NCBI RefSeq assembly: GCF_002775205.1
Contig: NC_036461.1
Span: 9,523,015 to 9,587,014, forward strand
Length of the DNA: 64,000 nt
Direction of reading: 5' to 3'
DNA from: Xiphophorus maculatus
Lineage: Eukaryota > Chordata > Actinopteri > Cyprinodontiformes > Poeciliidae
The first letter of the stretch is position 1; the number at the start of each line of letters is the position of its first letter. The notes beneath the pieces are model-generated. The model ran no database searches. It had not been told where the DNA came from and saw nothing but the letters and a program-made list of their open reading frames with translations. Made by a program: the position numbers and the translations under genes. Shown one piece after another: positions 1 to 13,779 of this stretch.

Positions 1-246
1 TTTTCACTAGTCTTGTTTTTTTTGTATGATAAATGTTTACTGGTCTTATGTAAAATTTACAATTTCTGTAAAAATAATTTTTAAAATTTGACTTTCATTA
101 GCTACAACTTATTATCTTAAAAGTGAACTGAAATAAGAACTTCGTAAATTCAATTTTTATAGATGTGGTAATTCATTGAAATGTACTCGAAGATTATAAA
201 AGAAATTGGGTCTGTAATGTGGAAATTTATGGTGGGATAAATAAAA

Positions 247-3200
247 ATGTCTCCCAGGAAAATTACTCAGGATGTGCCTGAAGAGCACCTGGATGTAGAG
301 AAGTTTCAGCCATACAGAAAGTTAATGACATTAGGTGAGTTTGTTTTATTTCAATAATCCCACATTCAAACAAACTCTCTAAGCTTAGTCACTTTTGAGG
401 GGATCCCCATTTCCAGATGATGATGAAGATGAAGCGGAATGCATCAACTTTGTGATCATAGATGAGATCCATGAGAAGTTTGGACCTGCTGTAAGTTTAC
501 TTACTTTCTTTTTAGTATTTAAAACACTGAACACATAAAATTATGACCACTGGAAGGTGAAGCCATTATCACTGTGCATATTTTTGTGTGGCACCTGCTC
601 TGGGGGAGGGCAGCAGATGCTAATTGAACATCTTATTCCTCAGGGCAGTTTGTTAAAGCTGTTGAACTGGGCAAGTGTGAGGATTTGAGCAAAATTGTAA
701 CAGCTTGACGACTCACTCAGTTAGAGGGGGAAAGGGATATTATGAAAAATTGTCTTGTTTGAGCTTATATTATGTTATAAAATTACTAACTGCTAACATC
801 TCATGTCAAAATACAATAATGCAATTTTGGGGTTTTGATTGGAGTTTGTGCCTTGACAGGTTAGGGCTGTTTTCTCAATAACGAGGGTAACAACACATTG
901 TTAGGCAGATCATAATGTCATTCTTGATTGTAAGTCATAAGTGTTTTTTCCACTCTGCCGATAGAAATGTTAAGTGTCAGGCTCTTTGGTGTAGGTGATG
1001 CACATCAAGAAGCAGCATGTGATTGGTGTGGGAGGTGAAGGAGTTGAGCTCTTCAAAAATGGAAGATTATGTTGGCTGCAGGTGAGAAAGTCTGAACTCT
1101 TTTTTTTTTTTTTTTATGTTTCCATTTTCTCACAAATACTTTAAATACAATTGCTTTAGATTGCCACTAAAAACAAGGTGTACTTGTTTGATATCCTTCT
1201 GCTTGGAGCGGTGGCCTTTAAGAATGGTCTGTCTATGATTCTCGAAACTAAACACATACTGAAGGTCAGTTTTATGTGAATAATAGAACCCAAAGTTACT
1301 CAGAGACGAACTGTATCCTGCCACCTTTGCTCATTTGACATCTTTTCAGGTCATTCATGACTGTAGAGCCATTGCTGGAAGTCTGGCAGCTCAGTTTGGG
1401 GTGAAACTATCCAATGTATTTGACACACAGGTAAGTACATGTGAACAAAATATAAAATTATTGTATTGTTCACTTTTATCAGTATTTCAGTGTAAAGAGA
1501 GAATCGATTTTAAGTGTTTAATTTCTATTTACTTTTAATGATTGTCCTCACAGCTGATGAAAACCCACAATTCAGTTTCTCAAGAAATTTCAGTATGTAA
1601 AGTATATACAGTACATTTCAGTTTTAAAATTCTTACTACATTGACTAAACCTGTTTAATATCCTAATGTAAATACGTTTTGGGATTTTATTTTTTGAGTA
1701 AACACTTTAATTGTATCACTCTGTAGTAAATTTGAAAGGTTATAAAAATTGTATTTGCATCAAGTCTGTTCATTTTGTAATCTGTGTTTTGGCTGGCTTG
1801 TGCGTCCTTCTGATGAATATACCGTTTGATTTTCTATTTCAATTGATCAAAAGGTGGCAGATGCCATGTGCTTCTACAGAAGAACGGGCGGTTTCCTTCC
1901 TGACAGAGTCAGCACTCTCCCAGAGGTAGTAAGTCTGCATCTGAACGTGCCTTCCTCCAGGCTCTCATCTCTTCATGTGAGGTCACAGCTCACCAAGGTA
2001 CAACGTTCATTCTCCTAATTTTATTCAGTGTCTCCTCTAATAGGGCAACCATTTAAACCACATCGCAAATATATTTTAGTCTCATATTGTGCTATTAAAA
2101 TTAAACCTGGTATTACAAACAGATAATGAACCACCCAACACATGTTTTGTTGCATTTACCACTTCAAAGTTTGGTAGCCAATGTTTTTGTTTTTCCGTTC
2201 ATGCTTTTGTTAATTGAACTTGGTCTAATCCAATTGGTAACACATATTGAGTTTTCAGAACCTTAGAGTTTAAGTTATGCATTTTATGTTGTTAAAGTGC
2301 TATAATGATACGGCAGACCATATGGTTGTGCTGCAGGAGGTATTTATGTGAAACAAATCTATTCTGTAAAGCGTTTAATGGATTTACCATTTTATTGTTT
2401 TAAAAGGATTAATGAAGTTCAGAACAGTCAATGACTAGAATTTTGTGCATTCTGTGCCTGTATATTGTAGAAGTAATTTGTTTGCATTATTATCTATTTA
2501 ATAGGAAGAAATGGATATGTGGTACAAGCGGCCTTGCCCTGTACCGCTCCTGAAGGTGATGGCGTTATCTGTGATCCATCTGAAGCCTCTCAGACTGGTG
2601 CTGCTGGACACACTGATGACCGACTACATGATCCTGGTGGATTCGTATCTCAACAGTAACCTCTGTGAACCTGATGGACTGGAGCATGTTACTATGGTCA
2701 GTCATTCAGAACCAAAAACTGACACAGATGTGAAAAAAAATGACTCTACACTTATTGCAGCACAAAAAGCAATAGGGAGCAATGTATAAAGGTAGCTGCT
2801 ACTTGATGCGATATAAAGGTCTTTGTTATCCATAGATGCAGATATTCATAGAGGCAGATTTAGTAAAATATTATAAAATATATATCTTCTTTCAATTATG
2901 ACAAACTGCATTAGTGTATAGGAAAGAGGCACCAAGCCCAATGTTAGGGGTTTGGGTCTGGAAAAGTAAACGTTTTATTAGAAAAGCATCTCAATAACTA
3001 GACAGAACATTGCATTCTCTGTTATTCTGTGACTCTATTTCTTTTGGGCTAAGAAAAGAAGTCAAATGGGCAAGACAGGATTTGAGCAGATTTTGGGCAA
3101 AGTTCAAAATCTGTCTAAAGGTATACTCTAGAAATAAATTTTGATCTGCTGTTTAAACTGGAATGTTCAACTGAAAAACCGGAAAGTATAGGTGGCTTTC

Positions 3201-3865
3201 TTGTTGGTGAATCTCATATCAGTCTATTCAGAGTGTCAATAACACATATTTTTACATTAATAAGTAAATTTGCCTGTTTGCATTCACAGGAAAACGTGCT
3301 GGAGTTGCCTAAGGAGCTCAGGAAGCTGGATGAAATGCGCCGTGAGCGGCAAGAATGGGCTTGCAATCGCTACCCTGTGACAGAGCAAGGGCTGTTGGCT
3401 CGCTTCAACCCATATCCTAAGTCACAAACCACAGCTGCTGCTGATGGCCACAGCAGTACACAGCCTGACTCCTTGGAAGCTGGTACTCCAGCACCACATC
3501 CATCACCAAAAGTGGATAAAAATACTTCCCTTACCACAGGTTTAGACAAAGAATGCAATCAGATGCAAGTGCATGTGATGGGAAGGGGCATGCTGTTGGG
3601 GAAAGAGCAGTCATCTGGCCCAAGCTTCCTGTCAAGTGGAAGAGGTTTCCTTCTCCAGAAAGCACAATCTCAGATTCCTGAAGAGGGAGCTGGTGGAATG
3701 AAAAGGCAGGAGATGGCTCTGGGAACTGATGGCTGTAAACTCACCAAACCTGGCTCCAATGATAACGAATCTCCCAAAAACACTTGTGGTTTGAGAGAAC
3801 ATCCTTCTCCACCTTACCCGTCCGTCTCCTCACTAATTCAATCATTTCGGTCCTTCAGAAATTAA
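247..3865 (+). CDS. exd1: Exonuclease 3'-5' domain-containing protein 1 (EXD1), probably 5'-partial
   Basis: Eight coding exons join in phase: 247-334, 417-490, 995-1081, 1160-1264, 1350-1430, 1854-1997, 2505-2696 and 3290-3865 (448 codons plus stop). Every intron is GT-AG. The product matches EXD1: motif-I region VIGVGGEGVELF (about residues 63-74), motif-II region VIHDCRAIAGSL (119-130), then NVFDTQVADAM and the helical part with LPLRL-like PLRLVLLDTLMTDY. The Asp of the DxE pair that active DEDD nucleases use is Gly here (GxE at 67-69), consistent with the known view that EXD1 is a catalytically dead RNA-binding adaptor of the piRNA machinery, partnering TDRD12. The 110-residue C-terminal tail is Ser/Pro/Lys-rich and carries two GRG motifs (355-357, 374-376). 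The ATG at 247 is preceded in frame by a stop at 238, but mammalian EXD1 has more N-terminal sequence (Sm-like region), so earlier exons may lie before the window and 247 may be an internal Met close to an alternative splice acceptor (about 257). Confidence 0.88.
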
Positions 3866-4183
3866 GAGTCAGGCTGTAAAACCAAAGCTTTAGGTACACT
3901 GGTTGGTTCATGCTGTGTAATTTTTGTGACCACTAGATGCCAGCAGACGTTCTTTTACAGAAGTTCCTTGTTAGCCTTTCTGAGAAGCTTAGAGCCAAAG
4001 TATGTTTTATTTGAGCTTTGTGGCTCATGTTAAATGTATAGTATTTCTGTTGCTTTGTAGTTTTTGTGTTCTACTGCTTTTCATTTAAGTAAATGATAGG
4101 ATTCTGAAAATTTCCAGAACTGATGCCATCAACTGAAAGTTCTGTTTGTTCTACAATACAGCTTTTATTGTGATAACTAAAGA

Positions 4184-4189
4184 AATAAA
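4184..4189 (+). terminator. exd1: Poly(A) signal of exd1
   Basis: AATAAA lies 319 bases after the exd1 stop codon, with no other candidate in between. It implies a 3'UTR of about 340 bases. Confidence 0.65.
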
Positions 4190-4200
4190 AGTATTTCCCT

Positions 4201-5539
4201 TGAAAAGAAAATGAAACTGCCAGGCTTTGTCTTTTACTACTTGCAACTTGGCTTACAATGACATATAGTGTTCACTAAGCAAAAACATTGCTAGCTGACT
4301 CTTTTTGTAAATGCTCATTGCACATATAAAAAAATGACCTAGCCTGAGTAGTGAGTGCCAGCAGATTTACTCTTTGTGGAAACTTGTGTAATTGATCACA
4401 GGTGGCAAGCACCTGCTGCATTCTACAAAAGCTGATCATGTCCAATTAATCTGATGCTTTGAGACACCACAGAGATTTCACAGAGGCGCTCCATAGCCGT
4501 TTTTCTTGGGTCATCAGCGATATTGCCGTAGATCAAGGCATGATCACAACAGGAGGGCATTGCTGCATCCTGCAGCGTGAATGGGGGGCTCTGTTGTATA
4601 ATCACATCTTGCTGCATGCAGAGGCTTGGGCCCTTTCCAGGGCTTTCAAATTGAAAGCATGAAACAGATAATGTAGGATTTTTAATTAACTGGGAGGCAG
4701 CCAATCTTAAAGCCCCACATCTCTCTCTTAGCAACCAGCTCCTCCTCAGCTTCTGTTAAACACATGCAGGGCGGAGCCCATCCATATGCTCCCCTTAAAC
4801 GTTTCAAATAGTGGTATTCCTCAGACTGTGTTTTAGTCCAGCAGGGCACTAAAAGTTAAACGCATCGTAATGCTGATTCAGTTAATGTTGTCTTTAGTTG
4901 TAGAAAATTCAGCAGCTGTGAAACATGGATGCATTTATGGAAACTTTCTTGAACAACAGAAGGGAAGCTTTATTTATCGGTGTCAGTCAACAGTTAAGTT
5001 GTTAGGGAGGAGGTGTGTGTGTGTGGTGGTGGGGGTTACAGGTCTCCATGGAACCATGGAGGACAAGCTGCTGTCATTGACCACCAGATTGCAGCTCTTA
5101 TTTTAGAGGACCTTGCATTTCCTCTCCGTCACAATAATGCCTTATGTGCTCCACTTCCTGTTTCTCAGGCCTGGGAGGAAGGAACTGTGAGCTTGTCACA
5201 CGGTAGTCACCATTTCCTCCCTCCCTACATCCCAACTACCAACCCCCCCTCTTCTGCACTCCCTACCCCCAAACTTCAGACAGTGTTATGTCCTTCAGAG
5301 GGGAAAGATGTCTGCACCTTCAGCATCATAGCAGGATGTGTCTGAGCTATTTTTAAGTTCAAGTCGGAAAGGTAGTGTACAGACATAAACACAAACTTTA
5401 GGATGGCCAGCTGTGTTGATTTAGCATTTGAATATGGAGGCTTAACTGTGTGACCAGTTGTTGTTTTGACTGAGCTGTACCTTTTAAATGTCTCTCCAAA
5501 GAAGGATGAGCATTTTAACATGACACTTTCATATTCTGA
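4201..5539. other. Intergenic, no gene seen; non-repetitive stretch at 4380-4760
   Basis: No exon-like reading frame with splice signals is visible. About 4380-4760 has higher GC and no recognisable repeat, so it is a candidate conserved noncoding element. A short TG-rich run lies at 5011-5036. Confidence 0.4.
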
Positions 5540-6410
5540 ACATTGTGAAAGTATTTACAATCCTTGAACTTTTTCACATTTTGTCATGTTACAAAACACA
5601 GACTGTGAGATGCCATTGCAGAATCACTTTCGGTTACGGTTGCAGTGGCAAATCTTTGGTGAGGTCTCAACCAGCTTTGCACATCAACGACTGAAAGTCG
5701 TACCAATTATTAAATGGATTTAAGTTTACATTTTGACTGGGTCATTCTGACAAATGAATGCACTTTGATCTAAATATTTTCATTATAGTTGTGAACTTTG
5801 ATCTGTAGTTGTTTTCCTTCTGGAAGGTGTCTCTTTAAGTTTTAGCTTTTTGTTTTTGATTGCCCCAAACTCAGAACCTTTGATTTCCCCTGTTCCTGCT
5901 GAAAGAGATATCCTCCTTATGTTAAACATGACCTTCTGACAATTAGGGTGAACTTCTACATCTGGGTAAGTTTTCAATTTAACAAAAGTCTTTCCATTTA
6001 TAAGTAATGAATTGGACAGTGTTTTGTCTAGGAATATTTTTTACTAACCTAACCTTGCTTTAAAATTCACAACTTATCCCTGATCTGTCTTCTGTGGGCC
6101 GTGGCCTTCATGAGGCTGTTTGTTCTCTGACATTTAGTTTTTTGATTCAGTGACTTCTGAAAGCAGTTGTTTTCAATTATTTTTTTACTCAGAGGTATCA
6201 GAGTAAAGGGATGGATAAGAATGCATACTGCTCTTTAAAGTTTTTAAAATCCAGGGCTCTTCTTCCTCAAATTATAAATTCCACTCTACTTTGTGTTAAT
6301 TTATTTCATAATATCCCCCCAAAAACACATTGAAGTTTGTGACTTTAATCTTTTAAACAAATTGGAAGGGTATAAATATTTTTCAAAGGTATTGTAGATT
6401 CATAACACAT
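5540..6410 (-). mobile_element. Degenerate Tc1-like transposon remnant
   Basis: Phrases typical of fish Tc1-like elements, read on the minus strand, occur in order: the terminal segment with TTTTGTCATGTTACA (5581-5595), a 'GACTGGGTCATTCTGAC' block (5738-5754), a 'CCCTGATCTGTCTTCTGTG' block (6078-6096), 'ATCAGAGTAAAGGGATGG' (6198-6215) and the other end with ACATTGAAGTTTGTGACTTT (6328-6347). Large internal parts are missing and no transposase frame survives. Family assignment is from recall of the consensus, not from a search. Confidence 0.6.
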
Positions 6411-8059
6411 CGCAGTCTTTAATTATGTTTACACCACTATTCCGATTTGACAGATGAATGTCAGACTGTATCTCAGATCACCTGCACTTGTGGCGCCCTC
6501 CAAAGAGCACCCAAAACAAAGGTGTTGGCTCCCTCCCTCCGTCCATCTTTATAGAATTACAAAGGAACACAACGGGTTGATGGTCCTGAGCAACCCTGGT
6601 GGGGTTAGGCCTCAGATTTCTCCATAATTAATAGGCTGTCATTAATTATTAAACACCAGGATAACTTACTAAAAACCACTCCCTTTAAATAGCACCTTGT
6701 TAAACAAACATCTTGTTAGCTGTTTTTCACTTCTAAGCATGTCATTAAAATTTACTGTCGAGTCGCGCTGAGTAAGTGTGCACTCAGATCACGGTGCATT
6801 TCTTCAGTACTGCTGAAGTTGTGGAAACGTGTCCTATTGGACTGCTGGATCATGCGTAATCTTGTTATTGTTTGTGTGCATTTTTTAAATTTATCCCCAT
6901 CATTGATTCCTGCTTTAGAGATGTGTTTCTTCTAGATGCCTTTGGGAACAGCAACAAGATCTGTTGATCAATTAGTCTTACTAGACTTAGAGCATGTATT
7001 CAGCAGTTCTAGACCTCCTAAAACAAGCTACATAAATGTTGACAAAATAACACCGGTTTCATTATTCATGGAACCACATGTAATTCCTTTGTATTCCTAA
7101 GAATGAAGGACTATAACCTTATATCAGGTTTCGTGAAGCTGCTGGGTTGTGTCCGTGGACTCTGTCTCCCATCTCCCATCTGCTGATAAAAACCTTTTGT
7201 TGAACCCTGCTTACTCCACCAGCTCACCTCTATCTTTTCTCACATTACAAAATGACCCTCTTTTGCTCTCCTCAGTTCATTTTCAACTGGAGAATTAATA
7301 TTTAACGTGGGAAAGATCGACCTTTCCAGATGGTTTCTAAACTCCAACAAAACTAAGAAACAAAACCATTCATCAATATTTTAGCCCCCTTCAGTAACTT
7401 TTTTTAATGTATTTTGGTATTCTGCAAATCTTACTCAGGAAGAACTCATGAATGTTTATTCAAACATACCCAGATGCTCGGTCACAGTTTGGATCTTTAT
7501 GAACTGCTATGCAATGTTTATTCAGCCAGCGTGAAGCACCGTGACTGGGAGGGGCCTCTCCAAAGGACTCGGACATATTGTGACCTTCAGCTGGTACAGA
7601 CAGGATGAGTGACAGGTGATGGACCTGATGAGAATTCGACTTATGTGTTGAAAGTATTTCTTAGGAATGTCACCATCTAGTTTGCCTGAGTTTACATGCT
7701 GCACCAATGAGTTTCATTTTTATACCAAACCTATCTTAGGTAGGACATGTAGATTCAAAACAACAACTCTTAAAAGTCTAAGCCTTCCAGGTATTTCAGG
7801 CATAAAATTAATTTGGTTCCATCAAACATAAAGTCATGAGACAGCTAAAGTTGTGGCAGATATCAAGAGCTAAGAGAGATTAAACCCAAGAAAACTATTT
7901 ACTGTAATACAGATCTTTTCAGGTTTGGGTGTTATTGTTTTTTGCAATTAAATGATTCAAACCAATAAATCTTAATATTAAAAGACAAAAATAGCTTGAG
8001 TAAATTCAAAATGTAGTTCTCAAAGGATTTAATTTAACTTGAAAAGATATCCAAAGTGG
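6411..8059. other. Intergenic, no gene seen; AT-rich homeobox-type sites near 6630-6650
   Basis: No coding exon is supported. About 6480-6860 has no recognisable repeat and contains CATAATTAATAGG and CATTAATTATTAA, two closely spaced TAATTA-core sequences. This could be an enhancer but nothing in the window proves it. Confidence 0.3.
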
Positions 8060-8800
8060 ACCACTGTTCTTCGTACAATTGTTTTTATTCAACAACATAT
8101 GAGGACTTTTGTGAATGAATAGCCTGTTTAAGGTCAGGTCACAACATAATAGTCTGATTTAAATCTGGGTTTTGACTATGCCACTTGTGAGCTGCCTTAT
8201 TTTTGGTATCCAGAATTAGACTTGCTGGTGTGGGTTGCTGAAAGTTTTGCTACATAATCCATGTGTGCTTGAGCTTAAGGTCACAATATCATTGTTCGAC
8301 ATTCTCCTTCATGATTTATGATTTCAGTAATTATGCAATCATTTCTGGTCTTCTAGATGTGTTTTTGGTAAATGTAAAACTGGATTCATTTGTTCTTTTA
8401 GACGTCAGTGCTTTTTGCCCTTTCACTCCTCACTGGATGCCATGACGTCTTTTTCCAATTGTTGAATCATAAACACTGATCTTAACTGAGGTAAATGAGG
8501 CCTTCAGTGCTTTAGATGTTCTAGGTTCTTTTGTAATTCCTCCTGTTCTGCTTTCCATTTTTGTGGATAATGGGTTTCACTATGTCTTGCTGAAGTTCCA
8601 AATCCTTAGAAATTATATTCGTAGCCGTCTCCTTGAAGAACAGATGTCTCATCTGTTCAAGTCAGTTTTTTTTTATTCTTAAGATCAGGGCATAATATGT
8701 TGCCTTTTAAAGTATTTTAGCCTATTTTTAATTCTACACATTATGCAATAATCAGGCCTGGTATGACTAATGAAATAAATTTCAAACTTATGATTTAACA
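8060..8800 (-). mobile_element. Degenerate Tc1-like transposon remnant (second family)
   Basis: The minus strand resembles a different fish Tc1-like family: 'GAGGCCTTCAGTGCTTTAGATG' region at 8497-8518, 'TTTTGTGGATAATGGGTTTCACT' region at 8559-8581 and 'AATCAGGCCTGGTATGACTA' at 8750-8769. All transposase frames are broken. Outer limits are approximate. Confidence 0.5.
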
Positions 8801-11800
8801 AAAAATATATGTTTTTAGTTGTCTTACTCTGAGATAAGCTGCATATTGATATGGGAAACATGTTAGCACAAGGTTAAAGATAAAGATGTGTTATTTGTGA
8901 TGTCAAGATGTAAAATCAATTCTTTTGTGACTTTAAGACAAAAAAAGGCCTCATTGCTTTAAAAAAGTGCATTTTAATGGTATAGTTCTAATTTTGGATA
9001 TCACACTAAGCTACACATGTCTGATTCAATCAGGTTTTGGCAGGTTCCTCATAATTAAAGCCTGCATTGTGTGATGTGTGGGTGTGCACACAGATGAGCG
9101 CTGGCTTCAGTCGCAGCGAGGGCCTGGAAAAAGAAGGGGTGGAGCGGGCTTCTTGTGGTTGGCTGAATTAGTGCCCGATGGATTGGCCTGGCAGCTGCTC
9201 TGTGAGCCTGGCACCTGAACAGGCCAGCGCCAGGGTGTTTTGTTGCCAGGGGCCGAACTGCAGACAGTCAGGGAGGTGGAAACACCAGACACATCAAACA
9301 CAAAACTCTTTCACCAAGTGCAAGCTTTGTCTTTCAAGCAGCTTGCCACACTTGTGTTGCTTATACCGGCAGTATCATTGGATTAGCATAGGATTAAATT
9401 TGGTAATTAGAAAGGGCAAATTCAGTTCATGTCAACAGGGAAATAATTGAAGCCACACTAAGCTGGTCTAAGAGAAATAAAAAATGAGATTCTCATGTAT
9501 TTAATTTGTTACATTAACTTCTCTGTGCTTAGCTTAAAGTTTTCAGGAATTGAATTGATGTCTAAATTATTCACTTAAATTAGTCATTCACACTTTATTT
9601 CACTTGAAAAGCTCTAAGTGGAAAACTGAATGCAAAACACACAGGATTGCCATCTGTTACAGCACCTGCAATAATTGGTCACCATATGGGAGTTATACAT
9701 CAGCAGAAGCCTACGTCTGATGTATAAATATACACATAAAGTCTAATGAAGCCATACATCTGGTTTTGTTTTTGCTGTGAAGTTACCTCATTCATACTGT
9801 AGTGACCACGAATACTTCACATTTGACCTTTCACACAGTTTTAGCTAATTTCTTCAAGTACCATGAAAATATCCACAATAGTCCTTTTAGATTAGACAAG
9901 AAAAAAATAACTCCATTTCCACACCGGTGGTGTCCATAGTCTTTATAGCTGTGATGTTTTTTTGATTTTGAGGTGTTTCATCAGAATAATAATTTTTCAA
10001 ATGTGATCAATTGCATGTTGGAAACTTGAATAAGAGAGCCACTACAACCAGGAGTGTCTTATCTACAGTGATGTTTATGCTAATGAATTCTCTCTAAGTC
10101 AAACAATGTGGAAGGAAAAACGTATTTCCCTCTTTTTGGCTGTTTAATGTGGCCACATGTTCCCCAAGTCTTCTTCAGATGATCTCTTTTTCTGGAAGCT
10201 CCAGGTGTTGTGTGTGTTGACTCAGAGCAAAACAGATGAAAAGAAACAGAAACTCAGAACAAGCAAACAGGAAGCTGAGTCACATCAAACCAAGCTTGAT
10301 CAACTTGCCAACTTTCGTTTACATTTTAGGCTTTGTTAATTTAATCTAATTTCTATTTGAAATGCCACTTCTCTACTGTGCTTAGTAATGCTCAGTGATT
10401 TTCTTTACACGATTATTTTCTTCCTTCTGAACTATTTGGTTCTGGAGTGATCCAAAGTTGAAAACCATGAAACATCAGAACGACCCCAAAGCCAAGAACA
10501 CAGATGTTGTCCACAGAATTGTAGGTTCACATATAAAGAGGCCTTCCTTGAAGACAGTTATTGGCTAAGAAAGGTAAAGTTCCCCTTGGTACGAAAACTT
10601 TTAATCCCTTATTTTTCTCTCTCAAAAAACACCCCCTCAAAACCAAAACCATTTGGAAATTCTTGGCTGTGAAGCCCTTCCTTTAAACTCCGATTGAGAC
10701 AAAAATGAAAGCCATATATTGATACTTAGTACTAACTCAGTATCAACAAAATTTCCTGTCTTAGTTATAGTAGCAGTAAGATTTAGAATTATTTTTTTTC
10801 TTATTGTGCTTTTTTTTTTTGCTTAAATAAATTACATAAAACTAGACCACTGTCTAATCATCACAACCTGACTGGAATAGTTTCCTTGGACACCTTCTGG
10901 ATTGATTTATGTTCATTGTAGTAATTTAAAGTAGCTTCAGTTCTGCAATAATTGATTTTTTAGCACTACACATCTGGTCATTTTGTCCCTCATTAAGCAC
11001 CAAACTGCCAGTGTTAGAGTCTCTCTGCATTAAGACCCTAAAGGCAGTTTCTAGGTCTTAGTGAGTAAATGGTGTGATTTGGTTAGACCTGCCTTGCTAT
11101 CTATCTTGGCCCAGATGCCAAGGCTTCTGTCCAGCTATGGCACCTGACTTGATCAGTTGCTCTCTCAGAGTCACAGACAGCTGTATCTGAATAGTCACAA
11201 AAATAAAGGTATGGTTAAATGTGTGTTGATAAGACCCCTTACTGTGTTTGTTTGAAGGAACTAGAGATTCACACCAGGTAAAGAAGTTTTAAAAGTAATG
11301 TAGAAAGGTTATAAACTCTTGATACTTGGGAAAAAAAGATGGACAAAACAGAGAGACAGAATTTAAAAAGTTATAAATGTGGTTTTAACTGCTGGTACCT
11401 TGTAGCGCACTCATGGTAAATTATGTTTTTACCATGTCATGGATCACAGTGGGCCAAATGGGGAGCAGCTGTTCATCTGTGTGACCGGTTGGCTCTCCTG
11501 TGACTGCTTTTTCTCTGATTCTGTTGGATCCCACTTCCCTTTTGTTTGACTACTCACACTTTCACAGTCAAAGCCATGGCCACCGCCACCAAACATGACT
11601 TCAACAAGACAAGCTTGGCCTTCTTTGAGATGTGTTTTGGTGGTGCTATGGTCAGCTAATTTGCTGGCAAGCAGCAATGGAAAAAGTGAATTTTTTAGAC
11701 TGAAGTTCTTTAAAAATGAGCAGATGGTCTTTACTTGTCTGTCTGAATTAGTGGAATGAACCACTGGGTACATAGTAGGACGTTTGTGTGCAAATTGTTT

Positions 11801-13779
11801 TTTATCCCCTCTGTTTTTAGAAAAAAAAATGCGAAACGGCTTCTAAATGTGGGCAGAAAACTGCTTAACCCTACTGAGACCAATGTTTTTTGTTCCTGCT
11901 GGTATAATGAGGATAAAATGTAACAAATTAATGCAGCATAAAAAATGGTAACATTTGTTCTGTTATCATTGAAAAATAATGCTAAAACTGCAAACTAAAT
12001 CTCAGTTATTTTATCATATATACAATCAAGAAAAAATAGTTACTATTTTACTGTAGTTTACAGTTATATAAAATGTAAGATGAATCATAACAGAACTATC
12101 ATAACACTAGTTCTAATTGGTTATTTAGTAACACAACTTTGAAATAACCCTATTTACCCCATGATAATTTAACTGCGGATACAATACAAAACCCAAAAAG
12201 TAATAAAAGTTTGGATCTTGTCAGTAATAATGTTGGTATGTGGTATAAGATGCTGCTACTCTCCACTTATACCTTATTTGTAATTATTGCTGCAATTAAC
12301 TTTGTTTTTAAAACCGTTAGTTTTAAATCCAGATAAACTTCTTTTAGTACAAGAACCTTACTGTATGTGTGTTTTGCATGAACTGTAAAAGCTGGCACAT
12401 ATCAGAGTATAATGTTTTCATGACATCAAATTTCACACTGATAGAAAATGTTTGCACTTTTTTATAACTGTAAAATAGAAGTACTTTGGGATTCATCTCT
12501 TCATGGGAATTTACAGTTTTCTGGACTCTAGGGTTCACTTTTATGTTTCTCATACATACAAAAATGTCTGTATATTGTTTAAATAAAGATAAGTACCACA
12601 TGCTACTTCATGTCTCGAAATTTATGGCTGCATAGTGCTTGTGTATCAAAGCCGTAAAAGGAGGCATTAATGCAGACTTAGTTTCCCATCAAGCTTGTGC
12701 CTTTGCTTTCTGAGGCAGAAGGGCCACAGTACTTTCCTGTCATTATTAGGACTCCAGAGGAAACAAAGAGAAACAAAATGGTTTCCAGGTTTTACTTTAA
12801 TCTGTACAGGGAGGAGGAAAATTTGGTCACAGGTGCCAATTTCAGATTAAAGAAACACTCAGCTGTGATGAACTAGAATAGATGAAATTACATTCGGGGT
12901 CATAGTGACATGTCTTAGTGACATAGAAAAAGTGCTTTTTGCTCTAGTAAACATCACACATTCACATAGCTCCTAACTGAACATATTTTACTTCTGAGAT
13001 TATCAGTCTTGCATCCAATATTCCCCTGGGGTGTCAGCCAGAGGCAACCATTAGAACAATGCTCATTGTGATGTGTGACAGCAACAAACCTTTGCAATTC
13101 TGTGAGTTATACCAGGGGATGATACCCACATCGGGGGGAAATGGGTGTAGATTAGGAAGGAAAATGACACAACCTCCAAATTTCATTGTGTTGCAGACAA
13201 AACTAAACCCATGTTTAAAAAATTTCAGATCTTCATGGTCTTTTTGTTTTTTAGTGTGCTTGAGGGACAGTTCAAGAGGTACCTTTAACAGATGTCCCCA
13301 GTTTAATAATTTCTATAGCTCATGATCAGCAGACAATCCGGACTCCAATTCTTGTCCCCTTTTCAGGAGACCCGTATTGTCTGAGAAGGTGCCACACTGT
13401 CTGTGGAGGTTCCCTTTCTCCCCTGTCCCATGATAGCTTTACCAGCAGCAGATGACTCGCGAGTTAATCTCCCACAGGACAAACAGGAACCAGTGTCATT
13501 GTGGTCTAGGTTCTTATCTGATTCTAGTAAGACTGTGTTTTTGGAGCTAAATGCTGCAGATGTCATTTTGGCAGTCTTTAAGCGCTCTCTGTGAAAGTTA
13601 AGGTATAAGAGCATTAGAAATGCAGCTTCAGCTTTGAGCAGAAGGAGTGCTGTAGTTTGGTACAAAGACTGAAGCCCAGGAGACACTCTCAATTCAAAGA
13701 TATCTTGTTAACAGCAAAGAAGCGCCAAATCACCGACAGAAACAAGGAGAAACTAGTTTTCATTCAGTTTATACAAAAA
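8801..13779. other. Intergenic, no gene seen
   Basis: Only short, unrelated open frames without splice signals occur. A GC-richer island without repeats at 9085-9300 stands out from AT-rich flanks and is a candidate conserved element. The rest (for example 11,780-12,600) is very AT-rich and featureless by eye. Confidence 0.4.

Noticed and set aside
11444..11773. 109-codon minus-strand open frame containing FGGGGHGFDCE
   Set aside because: No splice signals or family match; possibly an old repeat, but not supportable as a gene.
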